Of a stretch of DNA of 21,874 nt, positions 6,821-14,026 are shown piece by piece. Position 1 is the first letter of the stretch; every line of letters begins with the position of its first letter. Under the pieces are notes generated by a model. That model saw nothing but the letters and a program-made list of their open reading frames with translations. It did no database searches and had not been told where the DNA came from. This stretch comes from JBBDIM01 sp040880405 (lineage in GTDB: Bacteria > Planctomycetota > Planctomycetia > Pirellulales > Pirellulaceae): the NCBI GenBank assembly GCA_040880405.1, contig JBBDIM010000129.1, forward strand, positions 1 to 21,874, in the 5' to 3' direction. The position numbers and the translations under genes are program-made.

Positions 6821-8245
6821 GTGTCGCAAGCTCGGTTGATTCAGTCTCGCAGCGATCTCAAGTCGGTGCTGCTGCTTGCGCTACCGGTGTTGGGAGAGCA
6901 GTTTCTGGAGTTCCTGGTGGGGATGGTCGATACCTGGCTGGCGGGAAATTTCCTGCCGCCGGAGCGGACCGTGCCGGCGATGGCGGCGATCGGGTTGGTT
7001 TCGTATTCCATTTGGATGCTGTTTGTCATCTTCTCCTCGGTCGGGATCGGCGCGACCGCGGTCGTGGCCCGGTTGTTCGGGGCGGAGCAGGAGGACGAAG
7101 CGAACCGCGCCGCCAATCAGGCGGTGCTGCTGGGGCTGCTGGCCAGTTTGGTGGCGACGTTTCTATTGTGGCAATTCTCCGATGCGTTCGTCTCGCTGTT
7201 GCAGTTGGAGGGGGATGCCCATGAGCTGGCGAGCCAATACCTGCGGATTGTGGTTCCGTCGGTTCCGGCATTCATGATGATCTCGGTCGGGGTCGCTTGT
7301 CTGCACGGGGCAGGGGATACCGTCAGTGGGTTGGTGGTGATGGCGGTGGTGAACGTGCTGAACGCCTCGATCAGCGCCGCCCTGACCATCGGCTGGGGGC
7401 CGCTGCCGGAGCTGGGGTGGATTGGCCTGGCGATTGGGACCGCTGTCTCGCATGTCGTGGGGGGGCTGCTGATCGCGCTGCTCTTGGCGAGAGGTCAGGC
7501 CGGAATCCGGCTCACGATGCAGAACCTGAGGCCTGACCCACGGATGATGCGGCGGGTCTTGCGGATCGGCCTTCCCGCCGGGCTGAACGAAGTGATGCTG
7601 CTGATCTTTCACCTCTGGTACCTGGGCATCATCAACAGCATGGGGACCCTCTCCGCCGCGGCCCATGGGCTGGGGGTGAAGATGGAGTCCCCCGCCTACC
7701 TGGCCGCCTGGGCGTTTTCCATCTCGGCGGCGACCCTCACCGGGCAGCACCTGGGAGCCAACAACCCGCTGCGGGCGAAACGGGCCACCGGCATCTCGCT
7801 GCTGATTTGTGGCGGCATGTTAACCATCTATATGCTCGTGCTGCTGGCGGCGAGTGCCCCGATGACGCAGTTCTTCCTCCCACCTTCCAGCGAGGCGTTG
7901 GACATGCAGTCGACCGCCACCCTCGCCGCCAACCTGCTCAAGATTGTGGCCCTGGGATTTCCGTTTCTGGCCCTGTACGCGGTGGTTAACGGAGCCCTGC
8001 GAGGCGCGGGGGATACCACTTGGCCCCTAGTGGTAACTCTCATTGGCTTCCTGCTGGTGCGAATTCCTGGGGCGTACTACTTGGCGTGGGAAACGATCCC
8101 AATTCCGCTGACCGGCTGGGAAATCGAAGGGCTGGGCTGGGGAGTTACCGGGGCCTGGATCGCAATGGTCGCCGATCAAATTCTCCGCGCGAGCCTGCTC
8201 GGGGCTAGGTACCTGAGCGGCCAGTGGCAGCATGTGAAGGTGTAG
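6821..8245 (+). CDS. MATE-family efflux transporter
   Basis: The 474-residue protein has the two-fold MATE architecture of about 12 membrane helices. The N-half signatures include ALPVLGEQFLEFLVGMVDTW (D37 in the conserved VDT) and GIGATAVVARLFGAEQEDEA. The C-half begins near residue 245 with RIGLPAGLNEVMLL and contains SISAATLTGQHLGANNPLRA, the internal echo of the first-half motif. The family exports cationic drugs or metabolites in exchange for Na+ or H+ at the inner membrane; the substrate cannot be told here. The start is GTG at 6821 and no Shine-Dalgarno is evident in front. The gene is monocistronic and converges on xerC. Confidence 0.93.
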   Translation: MSQARLIQSRSDLKSVLLLALPVLGEQFLEFLVGMVDTWLAGNFLPPERTVPAMAAIGLVSYSIWMLFVIFSSVGIGATAVVARLFGAEQEDEANRAANQAVLLGLLASLVATFLLWQFSDAFVSLLQLEGDAHELASQYLRIVVPSVPAFMMISVGVACLHGAGDTVSGLVVMAVVNVLNASISAALTIGWGPLPELGWIGLAIGTAVSHVVGGLLIALLLARGQAGIRLTMQNLRPDPRMMRRVLRIGLPAGLNEVMLLIFHLWYLGIINSMGTLSAAAHGLGVKMESPAYLAAWAFSISAATLTGQHLGANNPLRAKRATGISLLICGGMLTIYMLVLLAASAPMTQFFLPPSSEALDMQSTATLAANLLKIVALGFPFLALYAVVNGALRGAGDTTWPLVVTLIGFLLVRIPGAYYLAWETIPIPLTGWEIEGLGWGVTGAWIAMVADQILRASLLGARYLSGQWQHVKV

Positions 8246-8251
8246 CAGGTT

Positions 8252-8290
8252 ACGTAGCCACGCTTGCAAAAGCGTGGGGGAAGTGCGAAC
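8252..8290 (+). repeat. Single REP-like hairpin, family A half unit
   Basis: CGTAGCCACGCTTGCAAAAG followed by CGTGGGGGAAGTGCGAAC is the left half of the family A unit found in arrays at 11457-12873 and 21390-21863. CCACGCTT and AAGCGTGG would pair. It starts 6 bp after the MATE stop codon. Confidence 0.8.
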
Positions 8291-8295
8291 CATCA

Positions 8296-8369
8296 GGGGA
8301 TGAGTTCAATTACAAAGAGTCGGCGGCAACGAAGTTTTAGCCGCGGCCCCCGTAATTGACCTTATCCCC
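8296..8369 (-). repeat. Paired inverted repeat, family D copy 2
   Basis: GGGGATGAGTTCAATTAC at 8296-8313 faces GTAATTGACCTTATCCCC at 8352-8369. The internal CCGCGG and GAGTCGGCGGC place it in the opposite orientation to copies 1 and 3. Confidence 0.75.
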
Positions 8370-8449
8370 GTTCTTTCGGGATGCCGGCCATAGGGTCCTC
8401 CATCTTGGGTTGGCGAGTAAATCCGCCACTGAAAATGGAACGTTTAAAA

Positions 8450-8522
8450 GGGGATAAGTTTAAATACGGGGACCGCGGACTCGGGGCAAACCGCCGCTTA
8501 CTTTGTAATTGAACTCATCCCC
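8450..8522 (+). repeat. Paired inverted repeat, family D copy 3
   Basis: GGGGATAAGTTTAAATAC at 8450-8467 faces GTAATTGAACTCATCCCC at 8505-8522, with ACCGCGGAC and CCGCCGCTTACTTT inside. It lies 80 bp from copy 2, head to head, in the gap between convergent MATE and xerC. Confidence 0.75.
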
Positions 8523-8537
8523 TTTTTGCTCAACCCG

Positions 8538-9467
8538 CTACGCGCGGGGATGCGCTTTTTCGTAGACGTTTCTCAGGTTTGCCGTGCTGAGGTGGGTGTA
8601 GATTTGCGTGGTGACCAGGCTTTTGTGGCCTAGCAGTTCCTGCACGCTGCGGATATCGGCTCCCGCGTCGAGCAGGTGGGTGGCGAAGCTGTGACGGAGC
8701 GTGTGCGGGCTGGTCCGGGCATCCAGGCCGGTTTCGGCCAGGTACTTTTCCAGCATCCGGCCGATGCTGCGAGTGGTGATTCGGTTGCCGAACTTGTTCA
8801 GGAAGACCGGCGGTTGCTCCAGCGACTGACTTTTGGGGCTCAGCTTGCGGATTTCCAGCCACCGCTGGATTGCTTGAATCGCAAAGCTACCGAGCGGGGC
8901 GAGGCGTTCCTTGCGCCCCTTGCCGCGAATCCGGATCAGCCCTTCGTCGAGGGCCAAGTCGGGCGAGTTGATCCCCACCAATTCGCTCACACGCAGCCCG
9001 GCGCTGTACATCGTTTCGAGGATCGCCCGGTCGCGCTGGCCGGCGTATGACATCGCCGGTGGGGCGAGCAGCAATTTGCCGATTTCGTCGGTTGAGAGAA
9101 AGTGAGGCAGCTTCCGCCGTTTTCGCGGGTTACGAAGCGGTTTGGCGGGGTTCTTCTCGACCAGTTGTTCCCGCTGGGCGAAACGAAAAAAGCTTCGCAT
9201 CGAAGCCAACCGCCGCGCAACGGTGGTCGGGGCGTAACCCGCCTCGGACACCGCCGAGACATAACCCCGCAGGTCAAGCGTGGTGATCTCGACCGGCTCG
9301 GGGTCGACCGCGAACGACTCCTCCAGATACCCGGCGAGCGCCTCCAGGTCCTCCCCATAGCTCTTGATGGTCAGCTCCGAGGCGTTCCGTTCGACCCGGA
9401 GGTAACGAAGGAAACGGTCGATTGCAACCCGGAGAGTGAGCGGCCCAGTGGCGGTTCGTTGAATCAC
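8538..9467 (-). CDS. xerC: Site-specific tyrosine recombinase XerC
   Basis: The 309-residue protein has a full N-terminal SAM-like DNA-binding domain (about 10-105) and a catalytic domain. The active-site set is complete: R159 (AGLRVSEL), K183 (RGKGRKERLAP), H255 and R258 (HTLRHSFATHLL), H281 (LLGHKS) and nucleophile Y290 (TTQIYTHLS). The C-terminal VYEKAHPRA resembles the XerC rather than the XerD tail. Xer recombinases resolve chromosome dimers at dif near the terminus. The start is GTG at 9467 with GGAG about 10 nt upstream. Length and completeness argue for a housekeeping copy, not an integron or phage integrase. No dif site was identified, and the XerC/XerD choice is moderately sure. Confidence 0.9.
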   Translation of the reverse strand: MIQRTATGPLTLRVAIDRFLRYLRVERNASELTIKSYGEDLEALAGYLEESFAVDPEPVEITTLDLRGYVSAVSEAGYAPTTVARRLASMRSFFRFAQREQLVEKNPAKPLRNPRKRRKLPHFLSTDEIGKLLLAPPAMSYAGQRDRAILETMYSAGLRVSELVGINSPDLALDEGLIRIRGKGRKERLAPLGSFAIQAIQRWLEIRKLSPKSQSLEQPPVFLNKFGNRITTRSIGRMLEKYLAETGLDARTSPHTLRHSFATHLLDAGADIRSVQELLGHKSLVTTQIYTHLSTANLRNVYEKAHPRA

Positions 9468-9557
9468 AGCAAGGACTCCGGAGGACAGGGAAAAGGGTGA
9501 AGGCCCTAGTGGTCCGTCCAGCTAGAGTTTACCCGTGCCACACCCCGGGAGGTCATC

Positions 9558-9829
9558 GGGTGCCATGCCCACGCCCTCCAACGTGGGCATGTTTTGGCGG
9601 GTTGATTTTCTACCGGCAACTCCGTTAACAACTAAACTAGACGGCCGACCGCAAACCCACGATCAATATGATGTCTTGGTAGCTCCCACTTACCGGACAC
9701 GCCGCTAGTGGAACCCGTCGCACCGGCAATATCGTCTCGAGGAAGCGGAGACGGCGTGCCGACGTCTCGGAAAAGACTTGATAATCTCGCACTTCACATG
9801 CCCACGTTGGAGGGCGTGGGCATGGCACC
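9558..9829. repeat. Paired hairpin element, family C copy 2
   Basis: The arm 9558-9591 (GGGTGCCATGCCCACG... hairpin) is inverted at 9797-9829. The left arm continues into the family-specific TTCTACCGGCAACTC. The centre (about 9626-9796) is longer than in copy 1 and unrelated by eye; it holds no supported gene. 9830-9888 contains a fragment like family A (GCGTGGCTACG) and is otherwise featureless. 9468-9557 contains only the xerC leader. Confidence 0.85.
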
Positions 9830-9888
9830 AAGCAAGCGTGGCTACGCTACGGGATGCTTCGCTTCACCCACCCACCATTTTACCCGAC

Positions 9889-10191
9889 TCAGGAAAACTC
9901 GTCGAAGTCGAGGTGTTCTGATTCCAATGTACCAATATCGATCGGCCCGGGGGCCGGGTATTGGAACCTTGGCTTCACCGCGCCGCTAGCAGCGACAGCG
10001 TTTTCGGCCGGGGCCTGCTGGCGGATTTTCTGGCTCAGGACCGCCGCGTCGTACCAGGAGAAGCTGAGCTCCGGGTCGGAGGCGAACCGACCGAGCGTGC
10101 GGAGGGTTTCGCTGCGTTGTTGGTCGTTGAACAGAAATACGTAGCGTTCCTCGCCTTTAACCAGCGCCAGGACATTGATCTCTTCAGTCAC
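9889..10191 (-). CDS. Small hypothetical protein
   Basis: I choose the GTG at 10191, which gives 100 residues starting VTEEINVLALVKGEERYVFL. AGGGAGG (complement of 10201-10207) sits 9 nt upstream, the best Shine-Dalgarno in the window, whereas the in-frame ATG at 10227 has nothing comparable. The N-terminal half is soluble alpha/beta-like (YVFLFNDQQRSETLRTLGRF, ELSFSWYDAAVLSQKIR). The C-terminal 35 residues are Pro/Ala-rich and end acidic (EHLDFDEFS). No family is recognised. It lies 52 bp downstream of the lipoprotein gene on the same strand and is probably co-transcribed with it. Confidence 0.7.
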   Translation of the reverse strand: MTEEINVLALVKGEERYVFLFNDQQRSETLRTLGRFASDPELSFSWYDAAVLSQKIRQQAPAENAVAASGAVKPRFQYPAPGPIDIGTLESEHLDFDEFS

Positions 10192-10243
10192 GTGTGGCGG
10201 CCTCCCTGAGCATCGCGTGAAAATCAATCGGTGGTACGTTCGC

Positions 10244-11284
10244 TTATCGGCTTTCCGACCACCGGATCACCACTCGGGATTCACCCGCTCCGCCACGAAG
10301 CGAGAGCATTTCCGTGATGTGTGAGTAGCAACAGAAACGAATGAAATCGTCGCTGCGATCCAAAAATCCTTGCCAACCGCCATTACGGGCATCATCCAAA
10401 AAATGAAAATACAATTGGGCACGTGTGGTGAAGTCACTGTCGTTCTCATGATAGCTGCGAATCTGGGAAATGATGGGACGATCGTTCTCAACTAAAGGGG
10501 GCCGCTCAGGCTGGGGTACCGGCGGGACAAACCCGCGCGGATCGGGCCAATCGGCCGGTAGGCCCGCGGCAGTCGCCGGGGCGACTGCTGTGGAAGTTGT
10601 GCTCGCACGGGTAGCCAAATCAGGGCTCTGGATCGGCTCCGGCCTTTTGATATGGGGGGGGATTTCCGCGGAAATCTCCGTGGAGGCGGCTGCCACATTG
10701 CCCGCCGGGGGCTGAAGTGGCTGGTCCGGCGTCGCGGTTTCAGGCAGTGGGGTTTGGGTCTCGAGTTGTTCTCGCGCGAGCGCGAATTCCGCTTCCCACA
10801 GGTGCGATTCCGGGATGAACTCCTCGGCGGCGGTCCCCCACGGCAAGCCATAACCGGGCGGGATCGGATGGAAACCGGGGTTCACGGCATACCAATTAAC
10901 GGCCAACGTCATCCGCTTCGGGTAGTAGGGCGTGTAGTCGGTGACCGAACCGATCACGACCGCGTCGACTCCCAAAATGTTGCCCAACTCGCGGATCTCT
11001 TCCGGCGTGGCGGCTCGGTTCCTAGTCACTTCCATGACCCGCAGCACCACCCCGACCGGGACGACCTCGAACCCGCGGATCTTCTGCAGCTCGCCGTAGT
11101 AGGAATTGGTGACCTGATCCATATTCAGCGTGGCGACATCGCTTTGATTGTTCATCGGAACAATCGCCACTCGCCCAAGCTGAGGGAAAGGGTTATGGAA
11201 ACGGGGCTGCTCGCGCACCGAGGGCACAGCCGCGCACCCGCTAGCGATCACCAGACAGCAACCTATGAGAATCCAAATTCGCAT
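10244..11284 (-). CDS. CsgG/GNA1162-like lipoprotein
   Basis: The 346-residue product has a lipoprotein signal ending IASGC, with Cys17 as the lipidated residue. Residues about 38-130 resemble the N-terminal fold of CsgG/GNA1162-type periplasmic lipoproteins: LGRVAIVPMNNQSDV, YYGELQKIRGFEVVPVGVVL and LGNILGVDAVVIGSVTDYTP. A Pro/Ala-rich insertion (about 170-265) is followed by a C-terminal segment with RAQLYFHFLDDARNGGWQGF and FIRFCCYSHITEMLSLRGG. Proteins of this kind sit on the inner face of the outer membrane and are often accessory to export or envelope assembly. No curli genes are nearby, so a secretion role is not implied. Lipoprotein call strong, fold call moderate. Confidence 0.75.
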   Translation of the reverse strand: MRIWILIGCCLVIASGCAAVPSVREQPRFHNPFPQLGRVAIVPMNNQSDVATLNMDQVTNSYYGELQKIRGFEVVPVGVVLRVMEVTRNRAATPEEIRELGNILGVDAVVIGSVTDYTPYYPKRMTLAVNWYAVNPGFHPIPPGYGLPWGTAAEEFIPESHLWEAEFALAREQLETQTPLPETATPDQPLQPPAGNVAAASTEISAEIPPHIKRPEPIQSPDLATRASTTSTAVAPATAAGLPADWPDPRGFVPPVPQPERPPLVENDRPIISQIRSYHENDSDFTTRAQLYFHFLDDARNGGWQGFLDRSDDFIRFCCYSHITEMLSLRGGAGESRVVIRWSESR

Positions 11285-11456
11285 CCGCTTTTCAAGTCAA
11301 TCCAGGATGCCCCCCCGTGTTGACTCAGCCAGCGCCCGCGAATCTCGCGATAGCGCCTTCATCCTGGTAGATCGGCGTTGGGCGAGGGTCGTCTTTAACG
11401 AAAAGAGAGACATTGACGATTGAGAGGGGTCTGCTGGCGTAACCGCGCCAGCGCGT

Positions 11457-11830
11457 CGTAGCCACGCTTGCGAAAAGCGTGGGAGAAGTGCTAGCCCGCT
11501 CCGCCCTCGGGGCAAGCGCAACCCGCAGTTCCCCCACGGTCTACGCGACCGTGGCTACGAAAAGGTTTGCCGTAGCCACGCTTCCAAAAGCGTGGGGGAA
11601 GTGCTAACCCGCTTCGCCCTCGGGGCAAACTCAACTCGCAGTGCTCCCACGGTCTACGCGACCGTGGCTACGAAAAGTCTACGTAGCCACGCTTGCGAAA
11701 AGCGTGGGGGAAGTGCTAACCCGCTTCGCCCTCGGGGTAAACCCAACTCGCAGTTCTCCCACGGTCTACGCGACCGTGGCTACGAGAGAATCGCACCTCC
11801 CCACGCTATGCGCGAGCGTGGGGAAGTGCG
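11457..11830 (+). repeat. REP/BIME-like array upstream of RAYT (3 units plus terminal hairpin)
   Basis: Three ~103-bp units (11457-11559, 11571-11672, 11682-11784) each begin CGTAGCCACGCTT and end ACCGTGGCTACG. Each unit has a left hairpin (CCACGCTT/AAGCGTGG) and a right hairpin (CCACGGT/ACCGTGG), joined by a conserved ~45-bp GC-rich middle. Linkers are AAAAGGTTTGC, then AAAAGTCTA. A lone hairpin (11793-11829, CCACGCT/AGCGTGG) ends the array. The same order recurs after the RAYT gene. The gap 11285-11456 before the array holds the lipoprotein leader and nothing else I can name. Confidence 0.92.
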
Positions 11831-11931
11831 CGCCGGAGGAAAAAATGCACGGAACCCATCACTTTCAGCATCTTTCGAATTAAAATCAAAGCATTCGCTA
11901 CCAAACCTCGCTATTTACCCTCCGAAAAGCC

Positions 11932-12513
11932 ATGTCAAATCACAGGCCGTTCGCGGGCAGGTCTGACTATCTTAAGCGTCTGCCTCCCGAATATTACCTG
12001 GGATCCGCAATAGTCCATTGGTCGTTGACGATAGAGGCCAGGCGGCGCGGATGGCTGACTCCTGATTTTCATCAGCGATTTCGCGAAGCACTCATTCATA
12101 CGCTGTTTCGTGGCGGACTTTGCTGCCCCGTGTATTGCTGCATGCCCGACCACATTCATCTCCTGTGGGTTGGCCTATTGCCGCATTGCGATCAACGGAA
12201 ATCACTCAAGTACTTTCGCCGTCACCTAAGTAGGATCTTGGCGGAATCCGGATTTGGATTTCAGCATCAGCCCTATGATCACGTGTTGAGTAAAGAAGAA
12301 CGCGAAGGGGAGGCCTTTGAGTCGGTCGCCGAGTACATTGCCCGCAACCCTGAGCGGGCGGAAATCGTGCCATCGGATCACTTTCGCGAGTATCCCTTCC
12401 TTGGCTGCGTTTTGCCGGGATATCCGGAAATTGAGTTTCGACAAGATGATTTTTGGGGGCGGTACGACAAAATCGTGTCGTATCTGCGAAAAGATGGCAC
12501 CAACCCAACGTAG
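11932..12513 (+). CDS. REP-associated tyrosine transposase (RAYT, Y1_Tnp family)
   Basis: The 193-residue protein carries the Y1 transposase signature: the HUH motif at 74-76 in YCCMPDHIHLLWVGL and the probable catalytic Tyr135 in VAEYIARNPERAEIV, as in RAYT proteins. Other typical elements are SLKYFRRHLS and the FQHQPYDHVLSKEE segment. RAYTs are single-copy relatives of IS200/IS605 TnpA that cut and join single-stranded REP hairpins, and are thought to spread them. It appears full length with all key residues intact. It is bracketed by the family A arrays, and its stop codon (TAG, 12511-12513) is part of the first downstream unit (CGTAGCCACG). No Shine-Dalgarno precedes the ATG. By eye the gene and its leader are less GC-rich than the neighbours. 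Confidence 0.92.
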   Translation: MSNHRPFAGRSDYLKRLPPEYYLGSAIVHWSLTIEARRRGWLTPDFHQRFREALIHTLFRGGLCCPVYCCMPDHIHLLWVGLLPHCDQRKSLKYFRRHLSRILAESGFGFQHQPYDHVLSKEEREGEAFESVAEYIARNPERAEIVPSDHFREYPFLGCVLPGYPEIEFRQDDFWGRYDKIVSYLRKDGTNPT

Positions 12514-12873
12514 CCACGCTTGCGAAAAGCGTGGGGGAAGTGCTAGCCCGCTCCGCCCTCGGGGTAAACTCAACTCGCAGTGCTCCCACGGTCTGCGCGA
12601 CCGTGGCTACGAAAAGGTTTGACGTAGCCACGCTTCCAAAAGCGTGGGAGAAGTGCTAGCCCGCTTCGCCCTCGGGGCAAGCGCAACTCGCAGTGCTCCC
12701 ACGGTCTACGCGACCGTGGCTACGAAAAGTCTACGTAGCCACGCTTCCAAAAGCGTGGGGGACGTGCTAGCCCGCTTTGCCATAGGGGCAAACTCAACTC
12801 GCAGTTCTCCCACGGTCTACGCGACCGTGGCTACGTAGGAATGGCACTTCCTCACGCTATGCGCGAGCGTGGG
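12509..12873 (+). repeat. REP/BIME-like array downstream of RAYT (3 units plus terminal hairpin)
   Basis: Units 12509-12611, 12623-12724 and 12734-12835 repeat the architecture of the upstream array. The order of linkers is the same (AAAAGGTTTGA, AAAAGTCTA), and a closing hairpin carries CACGCTATGCGCGAGCGTGG. The whole array is therefore a diverged direct copy of 11457-11830. The first unit overlaps the RAYT stop codon. Confidence 0.92.
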
Positions 12874-12888
12874 AAAGAAAAAGAGCCG

Positions 12889-13605
12889 TCACACTAACTC
12901 TCGCATGCTCGCCAGCCCCAACGGCTCGCGGCTCGCGAAGGGTTCTCCGTAGCGGGTGCCGATTGCTTTGCCCCAGTAGGCTGCCTCGTCGCGGAGGCGT
13001 TCTAGGAATGGGGGCGAGACCTCTTCGCGGCCTTCCACGAACTGGCTGTGATAGCAGGCGATCGATGCTAGCTTTGCGTCCCACTGCGCGCTGATGTCCA
13101 AGATGAACGCGGGTTGGGGTGTCATCTTCAGATGGACGCAGTAGTAGTGGTAGATCCGCGCGGGATGGTACGGCTGGCCTGGCATTTCGGTCTTGCTTAG
13201 CTTCGCCCAAAACCGGGCCGCCTCGACCAACTGCGTCGCCGCTAAGTGATCTGGGTGGGCATCTTCCCAGTAGGGGGCGAACAGCCACCGGGCCTGCGTT
13301 TGCCGAAACACCCCGGCCAATTGTTCCCGAGCGGCGAGGGTCGGTTCGAGGCTGCGGTTGGGTAGACCAAGGTTTCCCCGCCAATCGAGCCCTAAGATCT
13401 TGGTCGCGGCGGCGGTCTCGGCGGCTCGTTTTTCTAGCGTGCCGTAGGGGGTTGGTTCGCCACTGGTCAGGTCGAGGACCCCGACCCTTAGCCCTTCCTG
13501 TTTGAACTTCAAAATGGCCCCGGCCATGCCCAGTTCGGCGTCGTCCGGGTGGGGGGCGATCACGAGAATGTCGAGTTCGGGAATCTTCGCGATTTCAGGG
13601 GGCAT
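12889..13605 (-). CDS. bshB1: BshB1-type N-acetylglucosaminyl-malate deacetylase (PIG-L/LmbE family)
   Basis: The 238-residue protein has the zinc-binding PIG-L motif LVIAPHPDDAELG (H19, D21, D22) and the second metal motif EDAHPDHLAA (H117, D119, H120). DLTSGEPTPYGTLEKRAAE and RIYHYYCVH are features I associate with the BshB1 branch. BshB1 removes the acetyl group from GlcNAc-malate to give GlcN-malate, the second step of bacillithiol synthesis in the cytosol. BshA and BshC are not in the window, so the pathway is inferred. Other PIG-L deacetylases acting on different GlcNAc conjugates remain possible. No clear Shine-Dalgarno lies before the ATG. The gene diverges from the small lipoprotein gene at 13736. 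Confidence 0.8.
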   Translation of the reverse strand: MPPEIAKIPELDILVIAPHPDDAELGMAGAILKFKQEGLRVGVLDLTSGEPTPYGTLEKRAAETAAATKILGLDWRGNLGLPNRSLEPTLAAREQLAGVFRQTQARWLFAPYWEDAHPDHLAATQLVEAARFWAKLSKTEMPGQPYHPARIYHYYCVHLKMTPQPAFILDISAQWDAKLASIACYHSQFVEGREEVSPPFLERLRDEAAYWGKAIGTRYGEPFASREPLGLASMRELV

Positions 13606-13644
13606 AGGAATTGCTCTATTCAGGTGGGAGCGGTTTTGTCACAA

Positions 13645-13670
13645 TCCCGCGTCATTTTTTGTTCGCGGGA
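13645..13670. promoter_or_regulatory. 7-bp inverted repeat in the divergent promoter region
   Basis: TCCCGCG (13645-13651) is inverted as CGCGGGA (13664-13670) around a T-rich 12-nt loop, between the divergent bshB1 and lipoprotein starts. It could be an operator or leader hairpin; only the symmetry is seen. Confidence 0.3.
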
Positions 13671-13735
13671 AACCAGGGTGAAACGCCGGATTTGCCGCCC
13701 GCGCGAATCCCCACGGAAACTCGGAAGCGACGTGC

Positions 13736-14005
13736 ATGCGATACGCTCTTAGGAATTTGTTGGTCGGGCTGCTGCTCTGCACCGCACCGGGTTGCCATCT
13801 GTGGGGCGGCAGACAGACAGCCCCTGTCGATGCGGATGCGCAAGTCGAAAACTTCTCCGATACCCAGCCCAAGTCTCGGCCGGAAGAGGAGGATGCCTAC
13901 GCCGGTATGACCGAGCCCACCAAATTCCAGCCGGCGGAAAATAATGGCACCGGCTTCTCCAACACGGCCCGCGACATTGAGCGGAGCCTCGGCTACGAAC
14001 GTTGA
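13736..14005 (+). CDS. Small hypothetical lipoprotein
   Basis: The 89-residue product has an Arg-containing n-region, a hydrophobic core and a lipobox-like TAPGC with Cys20, so it is probably a secreted lipoprotein. The mature part is polar and acidic (PEEEDAYAGMTEP, NTARDIERSLGYER) with no domain I recognise. A weak CGGAAG lies about 12 nt upstream of the ATG. It ends 21 bp from the convergent carboxypeptidase gene with no obvious terminator hairpin between. A short lipoprotein of low complexity is the most that can be said. Confidence 0.65.
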   Translation: MRYALRNLLVGLLLCTAPGCHLWGGRQTAPVDADAQVENFSDTQPKSRPEEEDAYAGMTEPTKFQPAENNGTGFSNTARDIERSLGYER

Positions 14006-14026
14006 TGTTACAAACGTCGACACGGC

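Noticed and set aside
11592..11966. Small frames inside the REP-like arrays (also at 12453-12838, 17631-17819 and 21214-21866)
   Set aside because: They translate the repeat itself, giving the same peptide pattern (LTRFALG, SPTVYATVAT) in each unit. They are products of the repeat period, not genes.
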